A stretch of DNA of 64,000 nt, taken from Edolisoma coerulescens (lineage: Eukaryota; Chordata; Aves; Passeriformes; Campephagidae). Both the position numbers and the translations under genes were made by a program. Position 1 is the stretch's first letter. Each line of letters starts with the position of its first letter. Below the pieces are notes generated by a model. That model searched no databases. It had not been told where the DNA came from and saw only the letters and a list, made by a program, of their open reading frames with translations. Shown in pieces: positions 9,154 through 23,350 of this stretch. Location of the stretch: contig VWZW01001228.1 in assembly GCA_013397115.1 (NCBI GenBank), positions 1,790,200 to 1,854,199 of the forward strand, read 5' to 3'.

Positions 9154-11284
9154 CTCCTGTCATTCATATGGTATTAGCACAATGGTGTACAGAACGTTAC
9201 AATATGTGTTCTCCTAATTATTGCAGTGCTTGTGGTTGCTATCCAAGGACTAGGAGTGACGTTATGATTTAGTGACTCTCGTATCTTTGAACATATTTTC
9301 TTTATTATCTATGCCAGTAATCTAACCAAATTTTACCTGCTTCTGTTATATCAATCCCAGTCAGGTCTTTTTCATCCCAAGTATGTGAACTTTGTGTATG
9401 ATAGAAACATCTGTCTTACAGACTCGGAGGAGGAGGAATTGCAGGCTGTTAATCATACAGTTTGTACTGTGTATTACCTTTGTCTGCAGAAGAGACTGTG
9501 CTACCACTGATACTCAAAAGTACAGCCAGATACTTATAAAAGCTCTCAAGAGTTCCCGCACAGAATGGCGGTCACACTGGAGGTTCTGATGGACGCTGTC
9601 CAGGAGAAGTCAACTAAGTTTCTGGACATACTGCGTCCCTCTATGCCAGCATGCCTGGTAATTCCCATAAATGAGGGCCTGTCAGAGTCAGCCAAATTAC
9701 TCTGGCAGATGTCTGCGTCTTTAGTGTTGACAATCCAGATGGGTGGATTGTTGTTATCCAGTGCTTTCTGCAGGCTTTGAACAAGTCTGTATACACTGGC
9801 GCCAGGACTCTTAGCTGTGGCAGCAGTCCGCTGGACAGACAAGCATCAAGGTGTACAAAGAACAATACCACAAGGTAAAGAATTACACCAGACATTATTT
9901 AATTAGAAGCAAAACCAACCTGCTTTCAAATTATCTTATTCTAGTTATGATCTAATGCTGTTTTAATCAGAGATGTCTTTTACGGAAGATAGTACTTCTC
10001 TCAGTGAAATATCAATCATCATTTGCATTGATATAGGATCATGAAAGGTTTACCTTAGCCAGAATTTTGTATTTTATAAGACTCAGTTATTTCCAAGCAA
10101 AATATTAAAATGGTTAGCCTAGGATATTCCTATGTTTAGCACTTGTTTTGCATACCTCATATTTTGAATATTAAGTGTCATTTTCCCACAGGCAATCAAC
10201 AACTACCTTCTTCGATAAATGTACTGCTGCAATGACTTTTGCCAAACATTATGACTTCAACTTGGTCATTCATTTAGTAGCCAAGTTTTGGTTAGAAGTA
10301 TTGTTTGGAGCTGAAATGACTCTGTCTCACAATTTTGGAGGATGCTGTCTGCCATTCATAGTTGCATCCACATTGACTCACATTCAAAGAAAAATTATTT
10401 GCTGACAGCATGTCTGATCCTCTGAGATGCTATCAGCACGGTTCCCATATCGTACTCTGTTTTCACTTTTGCTGGCACTGCCTGCTGTGGACATTGAGTT
10501 GTAAGAGACTTTAAAGTGAGCAAGGGTTCCTGCCCTTTGTGCTCTCCATATGGGTATGAGGCAGCTGACTACTTATGATGGCTCTGTGTGAGATCATAAT
10601 TTTCGTAATTGAAAGTGCTACATGTATGCAAAGAATTGAGCCAACAAGAATTACAGCTTCAGCCAGAAGACTTGTTGCTACTTTGCATGGATAGTAGTTC
10701 TTTCTGGACCTATGGTGATTTGCCAGTGTCATTCTACTTAGGATCTGAATGTTCCTTACCATGTATTGAATCCTTTTTTATTGTATCACACTGCAAACCA
10801 GCTAGCCCTTCAAAAAAAGCCATGCCCACCACTGTTTTAATTATGTAGGGATATATTATGTAGGTACAATCTTGAAATCTCATGTATGTTTTTGACAAAT
10901 GTTTTTCTTGACCAAAATGTGAAGCAGAGGTTACATTTACCCATTGCTTACCCATGCCAAAGTAAAAATATGTGGAAACTTGAGCTACTAATAATTTCAT
11001 CGATTTCATACATAAACATTGGTTTTTATTGACTTTTCAGCCTTTAGGTATTTTTCTGAACTGCTAAGATTAGATTCAGTTGAACTAGTTTACAATTTCT
11101 AAGATGTTACTAATATGCAGTCATGATCAAATTTGGTGACCGCTCCTGTTGGTTCAGAGTTGCCATCAATAATTGCAAACATTAATTTTAAATAAACATG
11201 TTATGAAATTTCTGGCAAGGAACAATCAGGTTTTAAGGTTAGATTTTATCATAAAATCTATAAATTCCTTCCTGCTGCAAGGAC
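9154..11284. other. Intergenic
   Basis: No assignable gene. It contains a patch of higher GC (about 50 percent over 9541-9840) with open frames on both strands, reported separately. The rest is AT-rich, and its short ORFs lack family resemblance. Confidence 0.5.
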
Positions 11285-12178
11285 AAAAAAACAGGTCACA
11301 AGCATTCCGGGAGACATCTGGAGTGCACTGTTGATGACTCCTTGACACAGGCTGACTGAAGACCTGATGAGGCAAAGCACTCTAGTGGACCCGGTGTCAA
11401 TAATTAGGAACTGGGTCTGAAGGTTGTCTTAGCTTTGTCTGCAGTGACCATAAAATGGTGGTGTTCAGGACCCTGGAAGAAAAGACCAGGGCAAATAAGA
11501 TCACAGCTTTGAATTTCAGAGGAATAAACTTCTCTCTGGTTAGAGTTCTGCTTGGGGCAAACCCATGTGATAGTCCTGGAGAGAAGAGGGACCCAGAATT
11601 GCTGGATCACCTCCTCTAAACTCAAGATTTGTCCATCTGAATGTCAAGGGAAGGTGGCGGGAGGCCTGTGATGATACAAAGCTCCGAAGAAAGCTCAATC
11701 ACAACCATATAGGATGTGGAAATAGGGACTTGGGAGACAAGAGAGAAACACTGCCTGAGGGTGTGGGGACTGGCTTAGAAAAAACAGGACTAGATGGACC
11801 TGAAGCTGGTGAGGGATGTGAAGGGCAAAAGTGAGTTCTACAGTTTTACCAGCAGAAAAAAAGGAAAGAATTTGGAAAATGTGTGTCTGCTGCTGAATGA
11901 GTACAGGGTGCTGGGCACCGAAGGGTGTAGAAAAGCTGGGATATTCAATGTAGGCATTGCCTCTGTCTCTATTGGCAGGATTTGCCTTCAAGAATCCCAT
12001 GCTCCTGAGTCCAGAGGGAGCATCCGGAGTAGTGAGAACTTTCCTCAGTAGAGGAGGGTTGAGTTGGGGAGCATTTAAACAAACTGGCCATATGTAAGGG
12101 AGGTGTCTCTGCTTTGAGCAGTGTCTTGGACTAGAAGATCATGAGGTCCAATCCAACCTCAACCAATTTAAAATTCTG
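11285..12178 (+). mobile_element. CR1 LINE, decayed ORF2 fragment with internal deletion
   Basis: Follows the CR1 ORF2 stretch between the endonuclease and reverse transcriptase: CAGTGACCATAAAATGGTGG, then the segment decoding as DFQRNKLL, then GGACCCAGAATTGCTGG, TCACCTCCTC, GTGGCGGGAGGCCTG, and later GGCATTGCCTCTGTCTC, all recognisable CR1 landmarks. Many stops and frameshifts. After about 12090 it jumps to the CR1 3' tail (GACTAGAAGATCATGAGGTC, CCAACCTCAACC), so most of the RT domain is missing. Short open frames inside are CR1 debris. Confidence 0.8.
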
Positions 12179-15100
12179 AATTCACTTTTTGAATATGTTT
12201 GCTAAATTCAGGTTTTCCTGAATATTGATATGCTTTTAGTTTAACTTTCTTTTCATTTATATCTCCTGCTTCAGCAGTTGTATATTTAACCTGCATTGTC
12301 TACCTAATTTATTAGTTCATCTAGCAAATAATCTGTAATATTCAACAAAAACACTTTCTTCAGAGTGTAAAAGTGAGTAGAAACAAGTTTAATAACATGA
12401 TCTGTAAGTGATCAGAATGAATTGGTTTTCTTTCTGATCTTTTGTGTGAAAATTATTCTTGTTCATTTACTTAATGAATGAATGTTTGAGTTTAACATTT
12501 AGCATAAGTGTTTTTAACCTGAAGTGATAAACTTTTACTTTGCCCTTCCTAGTAAAAAATCTCTCTTGCACTATCACTGCTTTCTGCATGAAAGAGTTTT
12601 AACCATTAACAACTTGTGTCAGTATTTATATTTGTGGGTTCTAATTCATTCGCATTTATCATGATCTTTCTTTTAAAACATAGTGTTAACATGTTTTATG
12701 TTACTGTATTTAATAAAGCCACAGAACATTCCAGGAAATATAACACAAGACTTTTGACTATGGAAACATTATATTTGTTAGTGGGAAATGATGAAGTGCC
12801 ACATATTTAGCCATATATTCATTGGTGGAAAGTGGTGAAGAGCCTTTTTTTTCTTTTTCATTTTGTATTTAATGAATATGCAACAAGTTCATATTTATTA
12901 CATTCCATGGAGTTGTTGAGCATGAATAGAAACAGAAGTTGAAGAAAATAAAGAGAATTTAACTCACGTGGTATAGTTCTATGCTTCTGGGCAATTTTGT
13001 GCAAAGAATATGCCATAACTGACTTCTGAATCTGACTTTATTTCTGATTTATGTATATGTCATATTGTCTGTAAACTGAATATTTTTGTTCTCAAAGTCA
13101 TGGAGTAATATGTTAAGAACTCTGTGGTAAGAGATGAAAATGTCCAGGTTAGATGCCAAGCTGTTTTATTTGCCTCCTCTTTGCATATCTAAGTTGAAAG
13201 AGAGGAAGAAGTTTTCTGACCATTATTATGATATTTTGATAGTAAGCTGCCGCTTAAGCGCAATTATGTATTAGTCCTTTTTTGGCACTCTCCTTGCACC
13301 ATTATTTCTGATTACATAATCTCTTGAGTATTTTTGTAGATGAAGTCATAGTTAATCTGAAAAACCAACAGTGTTTTTATGTTAGGAATATGTGTCAATT
13401 GCAATCATCTAGATTTTTTCCTGTTGTTGAATTTTCTTTCATAAACAGGCAAACATTTCTAGAATGGTAAGGAAATTGTTTATCATCAGCATCCTAAAAT
13501 GGGTACAAAAGCTAAACAGTTACATATGACATTGATTATATTGAATAAGATCATCCCTGCAGTATTTTCCACATGATGATTATGCAAAATCATGCTTCCG
13601 ATGACTTAATTGCAGTTCTTTACATAATTTTTCATTAGAAATAATCAAGCTCTACATTTTGCTAGGTATTGTCATTAACTTTACATATTTTTGTGAGAGC
13701 TGTAGTGCTTAATGAAAAATTGGTTTTAATTATCAAGAGAAGCTGAGTAACATTTCCTCCCCATTTTAAACACTAACTTGTTTCTTCTTAAAATAATTTA
13801 GAGATGAAACTTGTCAAATCAGTAAGCATTTTATCAACCAGAAGAGATGACTGAAGTTAAACTTACAATTAGACCTAGGCATATACCTGTTCTAGGAAGT
13901 AGCAGAGTTTGATCATCAGATATTGAACTAGAATAGTGAAAAAGTAGAGAAATAGTGGGGTTTATTAATGTTAAAAGTAATTTTGAATTATAATTTAAAA
14001 TACAAATTACAGAAATTTATGTGGATGATGTACTCCATTGTTTATTTTGAAAAGTATGTTAAATGTTGAACTAAGTCTGCAAATGAAAATGCAGTGTTTT
14101 GTAACATGTGTGTTTGTGCCAAGATTTACAGTAATTTGTGCAAACATACGGGGTCTCTGTTATATAGAAATTTCATGTGTTGGAGGCTGAGGTCTTAGGG
14201 TCTCACAAATGTCAAATCCATGACATACTTAAGTAGGGTCATTCCCTATATACCATCTGCTATAGAACAATTGTTTTAAGAATTAAAAGGTCTGAGTGCA
14301 TCTTTCTTGCATTCTTTAATCATAAAAGCAGACAGAATATTTAAATAGTAGTAGTCCAAAAGACCTTGTAGGTAGAAAATGAATATAAATCCAAAATACT
14401 TCTGGTACTGACCAGCAGTAGCTTTTCATTAAAATAAAAGCATCTCTGTACAAGTACACATATTAAAAAACATAATAAAATTAGTTTTCTTTGGGTGTTC
14501 TGGGACTGAAGGATGAGTCTCATTGAGATTTTTTGCCTTGACATTTCTAGCTCAGCCAGACAATGAAATATCTCATCTAGCACGTTAAAATGTCGCAAGC
14601 TTAAAAAACAAATGTTGTTGGCATATGAATGAATAGAACTCAGGCTAGAGTTAGAGTATTTTAGGGGGAAATTCACATGGAGAAATATCATGTAGTTTAT
14701 GAAATTAATAGCAGCAATTACTGGAATCCCCAAATGCTGAGCACGTTAATGTTGACAAAGGGTGTCAAAAGGTTGACAATGCAGTCAAAGGTCAGTGATA
14801 AATTTTGTTATATTGCATCCCCTTTGAGTGTCTGGGAATACTGGATCTTGGAGATAGCTGGCTACTTTTCTAAAAGAAGAGTAAGACATAAGATAAGTAT
14901 GTAAGTATTAACTGTAATTGTGAGCACTCTAGTTTGCAGGAAAGGATTGTGTTCACTGTTCTGGGCAGAACAACACAAGTCCTTGAAGGCTTCCAAAGGG
15001 AAGGCCTAGAAGATCACTTCTGCCAGCTGGTGCTGTGGGAAAGCATCAAGTCAGGAGCTTGTAAGGTTAGTTTGTGGTTTAGAGGCTTGTAGGGCTTGCT

Positions 15101-18100
15101 GATGAGAAAAGGTTGTGCTGTGAAGTAAATGTAACTTTTTCCCTTTCAAGCTGCTCTCATGCTATACCCTGTTTGAAAAGTGCTTTTTTTGTTTGTTTTT
15201 TTCTTGTTTAAGTGTGGTTCCTTTCATTACTGCTAATTTTTTGTGTTCATCTCTAAGTCCTTTGTTGATGTGACCCCTGCATGCTGAGCAAACAGAAGCT
15301 CTCTCTACTTACTGATAGTACCTTGTGTACCTGCATGTCTAACATCATTTTGCAGCTGCAAAGAGGACCATGGCTCCTTTCTTCTTCACCTTCGCAAAAA
15401 TTATCCTCCTCCTTCATTTTTCTGTGGTGTTTTCTTATAAACATAGCTTGCTTTTAAATGGTGTGCCCTTCCCTAATATTTCTGGTTACTCTGTAAATTA
15501 AAATCAAGGGTGCTGGAACTGTATCTTGTTTAATGATATTCTGTTTGCAGAACCTAGGAAAGAAATGCACTTTTCAAACTGACATTGAGTTGAAAATGCA
15601 AGATAACTGTGGAAGTTCATGGAAGTGAACTCTAGGGGTTCATGGTCCTATGCTTTTGGGAATAGGTGAGATATTAGTTCTTTCTTTGATAGATAAGTCA
15701 AAGTTTAATTGGCGGTCCATATAGACACCTATGGTAAATTATGTGCTTTCTGTTCCTGTAGGTTTTCCAGTTAGGAAGGAGATTTAATTTGCAAATCAAC
15801 TTTGATGCCTGAAATAAAAGTAAATGCAGAAATATGGATTTTTTTCTCTACTTTTCTGTATAAAGCTTGGGTCAGCATGAAGTATGTTATGTACAGTTTT
15901 TCATATGGTGCTTGATAGTCACAAAACTAATGAGAAATCAACCCTCTTCAGTCTGTGCAGTCTCTGTGTTTGGCTAGTGAAGTGTCCCAATGGCTACACT
16001 AAAGCAAGAAGCTGACCTGCCCAGCAGTTGCCTAACAGTCTTCTTTTAGCATGACTGGCTGCTTAGTCACTCATTGGAAAATGTATCCTGTAAACAGAAG
16101 AAATGCCTGCAAAGGTGATTGGGTTCATGCACAACGTATCTGAGAATGCAACTGCAGCCCACTATTTGTTTTGTTTTTTTTTAATATAAGCAAAACTCTT
16201 TGGAGTGAAGAGAATAGAGGCTGTATTTTTAAATTTTAACAGTAATAACCAGAACTCTGCTGTTTTTTCATCTGGCATAGGTAGGTATGCAAGAGGTATT
16301 ACATTTGATTTTGTTTCTGGCATACAACATACAAAATTATGTTTCCAGATGCTAAGAACCGTTCTTTCACTTCTACAGCTTAAGCTTTCTTTACGTCTAT
16401 TGTCATTTTTTCATTAGTGTAACATGCTCCACTGCTTCTGTATAGTTTGTTCATAGAATTGGAATGATCTTTGCAGTGCAACATTCTTGCATTTTTCATA
16501 AGAAGCATTGTAGTTTTAAGGTTTCCTCATAATTTCTGGCAGTTTTGTTTGGAGATGTTTTTCTCTGTGTGTGTAATAAAGCTTGTAAAATTCTCTAAGT
16601 AGTTTCTGTATCTGTTCTAGTAATTTGCCATTATTCTAGCATATTTCAAATTCACTTTCAAAAATATTAAAATATGGATTAGATTGTTTCGGCTTTAGGC
16701 TAGTGAAGAAACATGGGGTTTTATAGTTGCCTATATATACAATACCTGTTTTTAAGTTAAAGAGGTTACAAATTTAACCTAAGATAATTTTAAAATGATG
16801 AATTAAAATTGGTTAAAAAGGGATTTGGGGGGATAATTTTGACAAAAAGAAGCATTAGGAAATTAGAGAACATATTTTATTCTTTTTAAATTCATTTTTC
16901 TACCACACAATGTATTTGCAGTCCTTGAAAATATTCTGAGTTTGAAGCATTATGCCTTCTAAACTAATAAGGCAATGAGTAATTCAGTGGTAGGAGTTTG
17001 CCACTCATAGTTTAAAGTTTAAAAGAGGAGCTGGGCCTGTACTTAGCTAATAAGAAGCTTTGAGCTGAATCATGTAACTTCATTCTTTTATTCTTCACTT
17101 CCCTGATGTGTACAGTGGCTTGGGTGAGGTAAATAAGGTAATTGGATTTTATGTAATTTATTCATGGGGTTCATTTGTCGCTTTCAGAAGTGAAATGTAT
17201 TAGTTAAGCACTAAATAAAGGAATCAAAATAAGGTCTGTCTGAAGCATTCACAGATGTACAATTATCACATTTTAACTAGAACACTTGCTATAGTGTGAC
17301 CTTGCATGTAAAATACATATAGACACAGCCATTAAAATAATTTTTGTAAAGAATTTATTCTGTTGAAGTGTATTTGTGCTAAGTACTTCTGAAAGTGAGA
17401 AACTACAGTAGCAGAAATACTATTTATGAAATGGATGACAATGAACTGCTGCAAATGAGATGGTAAATAAACACATTTTTTTCATCCTGTTTAGAGAATA
17501 AGAAGTAAAGTGGGTTTATATCAACAAAGCACTTAACCCCATTTCTTACTTATTCATGTCAACAGTAGAACCAGTGATTAACTCTGGTAACTCTTGCATT
17601 TTTGCAGCAGTGGTGCTGTGTTAGCACTCCATGTTACAATGACTACACTGTTGTATTTCCATCAAAGCTCCTAAAAATGTTTTTTTAATATCATTGTATA
17701 TCTATTCATCAACTGCTGTTGCATAGTTGGGACAGGTAGTATACTACAGTGGTATTGCCAGCAACATAATAAGGTCTTTTCCTGTTCCAGTTTATTGATT
17801 TCATATGTAATCAGGGAAATTTAGTACAATGATGGTGAATAATAGTTCTTGTCACTGGCACTTAATTTTACCCTCAAAAGAAAAAAAGTTATGTTAATGT
17901 AATACTATCTAACACTGATTTGAAAAAAAACCCCTATTATTTAGCAGAAGGCTGGGGAAGAAGTATTCCTCTCTGGCACCCACCATCCTGTTCAGTTCTT
18001 AGGTTTGTGTCTGTCTGGCTCCAGAAACTGTTGAGAAGTGAGCACATTTGCACTGCATATTTTACATGTGCCTCACTAGACACAAGTAATTTATTCACCT

Positions 18101-18221
18101 GTAGATTATTCACTGAGAAATGTACTTGTGGTTTGACATGGTATCTGAATAGAAACTGAATTTATTACCTAACCTTGTCTGATCTCAAAAAAGTGGGAAA
18201 AAGGCACAAAACAATGTGATG
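12179..18221. other. Intergenic
   Basis: Six kilobases of AT-rich sequence with no recognised gene or repeat family. A 130-codon minus-strand frame at 14341-14733 is the longest ORF here; it is AT-driven, with no domain I recognise. T-rich tracts near 15183-15212 and 16167-16183. Confidence 0.5.
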
Positions 18222-18685
18222 CTATTCTTCTGCCAGTGGCCCAAAGGTCAGGTGATCTGCATGCTGTTTAGTTTTGTAGGAACGTGTTTTACTTTTCATT
18301 GAGTGAAAATAGTGCACTTGATCAGAGCTCCTGTTCCACCTGTCTGCAGAAGGTCTCATCTGCTTGTTTTTCATTGCCAGGTAGCCTAGAGCAGACATCC
18401 AATGTAATGTCAGCCACACCAGGCTGCTCTTTAATGCTCTCTGTTGCCTCCATGCATTCCAAATGTTCTGTCACATAAAGGACAACTCCACTGCCTCATC
18501 TTCATGTCTTGTCCTTTGTAAAGAGCCTGTTTCCATCTGTTTCAACACTGTGGATATGTCATCCATCATACCGTGTCTCTGTGATCGTAACAATATCATG
18601 GTCCTGCAACTGCACACAGATCTCTTAATTCCTCATGTTTATTCCCAATTCAACATGTATCAGTCTACAGGTTGATTTCCCAGAA
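18222..18685 (-). mobile_element. CR1 LINE, ORF2 endonuclease-domain fragment
   Basis: Read on the minus strand from about 18680 down, the translation with stops and shifts runs NMRN-stop-EICVQLQDHDIVTITETRYD, which matches the start of the CR1 ORF2 endonuclease (the motif with EICVQLQGYDLIAITETWWD-type residues). It then continues with traces of the later endonuclease (TFGMHGG; CSRLPGNEKQADE). It is old and heavily mutated, and carries neither the RT part nor the 3' tail. Confidence 0.75.
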
Positions 18686-21579
18686 ATTGTTGCTCACAAT
18701 ATGGCAAATACTTTAAAACAGTAGAGTCATAAAAATAATGGAAATATATTTAAAAAGGGAAAGCATTTTTTGTGTTCTACTGATATCCATTCAAGTACAT
18801 AAAAGGTATGTTAACTATGTGAAGCAGTGTGCCATATGCAAGAATGCTGCTCTTTTCCAAATACTATAGCTATTCAAAGTGTGATAATAGCTTTAGGCAT
18901 GAGATAAAACTTTGAGTGCCATTAGTTTAAACTTACGTGGAAAGATGTTTATGGCACTACTGGAAATACTGCATTGAATTGCACTTGTTTCCTAGGTTTG
19001 TATTGGGCTGAAAGAAGTCATTAGCAATTTGTATTTTGAGAGCATTGTTGGTACAATATGGTGGTGTGAGTCACCAGAAGCTTAGTGGCATAAAGAATTG
19101 CAGCCTGAAGGAAAAAATAATAGTAGTTGGCCTAGAGTACTGCCTCTCATTTAGTATATTATAATCATTGCCTTTTTATGTCTTGTTTTTCAAAATATGA
19201 ATTTAGTGCTGGTAAAAGGTACTGACTCAGTTTTGAAACTTTTCCTCTGTCCTTGATCAGAGGCAGCACAGGCAGCAGCAATTTGTGTCTGTGAACAGAT
19301 GTAGCACAGGCAGCAGGACTGAGATCTTCCCCCCACAGTTCAGCCCTATACCTTGAGTATGACTTTAGATCACTGACAGATGCACATCAGCTTCTGGATT
19401 GGGTTGCCAGTCAAAGCTGTCATGTGTTCCCATGGTCATTAGGACACAGTGGTGCCTCTGCTGCTGCTGTGTCAGAGTTCACTTTTCCATTTTCTGTTGC
19501 TTTAATGGGCTAAATGGACTGGTATGATGATGATGGCAATATTAGCAGGTGGTTAAATAAAGTTAACCCTGAGTTCCTTTAAGTGGCAAGACAAAATATT
19601 AAGGAGACTGGGCATACCTCCACTTCTGGCTTTTAGGCAGCCTTAACTGGGAATATCAGAAGTGTAACCTCCATTGCTTTCTGATATACACAGATCTTTC
19701 ACTAGAATTCACTATGTATATAGTTTTTCACATAAGATTATTTAAAAGGAAGAAAGCAAGCATTAATTTGGAATTAAAGAAGTGAAAGAGACTGTGATTT
19801 CATTTTTAGCTAGAAAAAAACAAATTAGGGTCCATCCCATGGAAATATAGTTTCTGTAAATTGAGTAAGTTACAATACTTTGGCCAAATACAGATAAAAC
19901 AAATTCTTTTGGTGAAGTTATAAGTTTTGATTATCCTGCGCTGAAATTGATGCTACAGCCCCATATATGATGATTTTTTTCTAGATGGGGAATATTCAGT
20001 ATAAATAGATACGAATGTGATTTAGCAGAAGATAGTTCAGGATCTTGAATCCAGATAAAGTTACATCTTGAGTTTTGTGTACCAACAGCTGTTACATATG
20101 AATATATTTCTTATTCACATCTGGTGAAAAACTGAGAGGATATCCCTGACACCAATTTTAACCTCTCAGTTCTTTCTACTCCAAACCTTACAAACTCTTA
20201 TTTTGCCCGGTGTTCCTAACACCATCGTGGTTAGTTCTTTTTGTCTTGGAGACTTCTTGTGCTTGCAGCCATATAGAACATGAAATAGAAGGAATGTATC
20301 AGCTTTTTTATCTCAGACTAGACACTTAAAACACAAGAAGTTATACTATTGTAACATCTCTTACAACATGCTTATGCGCTCGTTTATTTTAAAAACAATT
20401 TCAATTTGTTAAACAGGAAAAGAAAAATTTTAACCCAACCCCCGAAAACCCAGCCTTTACTGGATCAGCCTGGATCAGTGTACCTTGGGTAGGCCAGAGC
20501 TGCCTAAAACTAAATTTAGACTGGATCGAAACTGGGCTCTAAATCTTACTTAAAAGTGCTCAAGTATAGTCCAAAAATATGTCTTTGGAGCTTGTGTAAA
20601 CTCACAGTACTTGGAAGCATAAATAATTACTCCTGCTGAAGTTACTATGACTTTTCAATATATTACTTTTACAAGAATGGATATTAACGTCTCTGTAGCT
20701 ACTTGCTGCTGCTATGTACCGGTGAATTTGGATGACTGTCAAAAATCTAGAAAGTTACTAGAAGTCTAAGAAAGTAAAAAGCGTACTCACACCACTGAGT
20801 TTTTCAGATTAATAGCAGCTGAAACAGAAAATCCACACCAGTTCTTTTTTGTAAGTTCTATGTGTGACTTATGACTGTGAGACTACTTGATCTGGGTGAT
20901 GAAGCAAAGTTTCTTCATGGACCATTTTTTTGCTTCTTATCACTTAAGTTTTCTATTTGTCATGGTAGCATTTCAATAGCAACAATGATGGGCATTTCAT
21001 TTATTTAATGATGATGAATAATTTAATTAATTTGGTAAATGAAAGTAAGAGAGGTTTATTTTCTTTCCTTTTTTTTTAATTGAGATATAAAATTTTTCCT
21101 ATTTAACAACAAAGATCTAGTCAGAAGAGCTGACTTTTGCACTGAGTCCGGCTATTTTGTACTTAGTAGAATAATGTATTTGTTTTCTTGGAGTAATGTG
21201 GATTTCAGTGTTATGGAAAAACACTGAAAAAGTTTGTAGGGGAATGATTGTCTTAGATTTTTGATTTTTTGTGCCAGAGACATTTATATCTCTCTTCCAG
21301 ATGAATGCATAGTTATGACAATTAATAAATAATGTATTTAGCTATATTTTGTGCCAAAAATAATTCAAACAACTCTACTTAGAACGTAGACCCAAATACT
21401 AGATTTAGTTTCTTACATCATGAAATAATTCTGACTCACTATGTCCTCCTTTTTTAAAGTTTGGATACAGGAATTAGAAGTCTATCTGTCTCATCTGCCC
21501 ACAATAACCCTTACTAAGCAAATGTCCTAAAATCGATTAAAGCAGTAAACAATTCCAGATGCAGTAAGAATTAATCACG

Positions 21580-21601
21580 TGTGTGTGTATATATATATAT
21601 A
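21580..21601. repeat. (TG)n(TA)n microsatellite
   Basis: About five TG units pass directly into about seven TA units. This is a simple compound dinucleotide repeat likely to vary in length. Confidence 0.85.
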
Positions 21602-23350
21602 AAGAGTGAAATTTTTTTATTGAAATCTTGGCTTTAATGAAAATGTAGTAAGAAACTTGCAGTTGGAGGAAATGTTTTAAAGCATTTTTAAATTGACCAT
21701 CATAAGGGAAAAAAACTACCTGTGACAGTTTCTCTTTTAGAGTTACTGTGTAAAACTTCATCAGAGTAGTTCTTTGTTTCTGCTGAGAGCCACCTGCTTC
21801 TACTGCATGATCTGATTTTGGATGGCAGCATGGGGATTTGGGTCCCCAGGCAAGAGGCAGGCTCTGCAGTTTAAGTACATGTCAGAGAGAATCCTGTGGA
21901 AATGCCAATTAAATGATGGAAAGCAGGAAAGAGGGTTTAAAAATCAGGGTTCTCTTTTTTAATCAGCTATTTTTCTTTTAGCATTTAGGAAGCAGCCCCC
22001 CTGTGAACAGCTAAGTCAGCAAGATGAAGCTTGTGCTTTGCAACTCTTCAGCTGGTGGCTAAATGTAGCTACCAAGGTGAAATTTTCCTGAGTGAAGCAA
22101 AATTATTTAAGGTCACTGAAGTTTTATTGCATCCCATATACAACAGCAAATGGAAAAAAAACAGATTGTTGGGGAAACAGGAGGAACAGAAGGTCAAGTG
22201 AGCCCTATCGAAGAGTATCTAGTGCAGTATGATGGCCAAGTACAGTCCTTACAACTAAGAGGCAGAAGAAAGTTAAAAGACTTTAAATCAAGGCTTAGCT
22301 TCTGCCTGCCTCTGTCAAGATCTGTATAAAGTCTGGCAGCACCTTTTGTCTTGGTGATAATGGAAATATACCTGCATACCCACCAAAACTGATCTAATTT
22401 TGGGAGGTTCGTACAATATGACCAATCCAAAACCAGGCACAGACAGCACCGAGAGGTGATATTTCTCTCAGGGATAAACAGCGCAGTTTCACCCCAAAGG
22501 GTCTCTGATTTTTACCTGTTATCAGTCAGTGAATAAGTGTTGAGAGATTGAAACTGCCCTAGCTGTTACATAACTCAGTCATAACAAGGTTGAAGAGTTC
22601 TTTTCTTAATTTGGCATTCAACTACTGCAGTAACTGCATCTTGGACTTCGATAAGCTTTAAAAAGACTACCTGTCAGGTTTGTCAGTAATCTCAAAACTG
22701 GGGTTTTTTGACAGAAAATGTTGCTCTAAACTTCTTATCAGATTGATTCCTCTTAAAAAGGTTAGACCCAGTGAGGATGTTCTCAGTCAGGCAGCTGATC
22801 CCATCAGGTTTGTGTAATATCAACTGCATAAATATATGTTCAGAAATGAAAAATTCCAATTGTAGTTTGTATTAGAGTGCTAGGAACCCAAGTCATAGGT
22901 AGATAAATTCCTTACATGCCCTTTGGTGACATGATTTTGTTCTTGATGATTTGAATTTGTTTGAAATAAGTGTTCACTTACTCCAAATTTTTGCCCTCCC
23001 TTTTTGTTATTAAATGTGTTTCTTTGTAGTTTAGGCAATGGTCCTTGACCACTCAGAGATGGTGCAAACTTTGTAATCATCTCTCACCAAGGAATATGAA
23101 TTTCTCTTCTATGAAACTATTTACCTACCCACTCAATCAATGCCAAAACTTCATTTTCCTTTGTACAGAATGTAAGATCTGTGTTTGTTAACAATTCACC
23201 ATTCCCAGTTTATAAGTTACATATTTCTTCAGAGAACTGTCACTTACAGCAGCAATGGTAATAACTGTTTGCATGTTTGCCTTCGTTGTACAAATGTGAT
23301 AAATTTTTAATGACTCCACAAAGGAGTTTACTTCAGCATACATAATGTTT

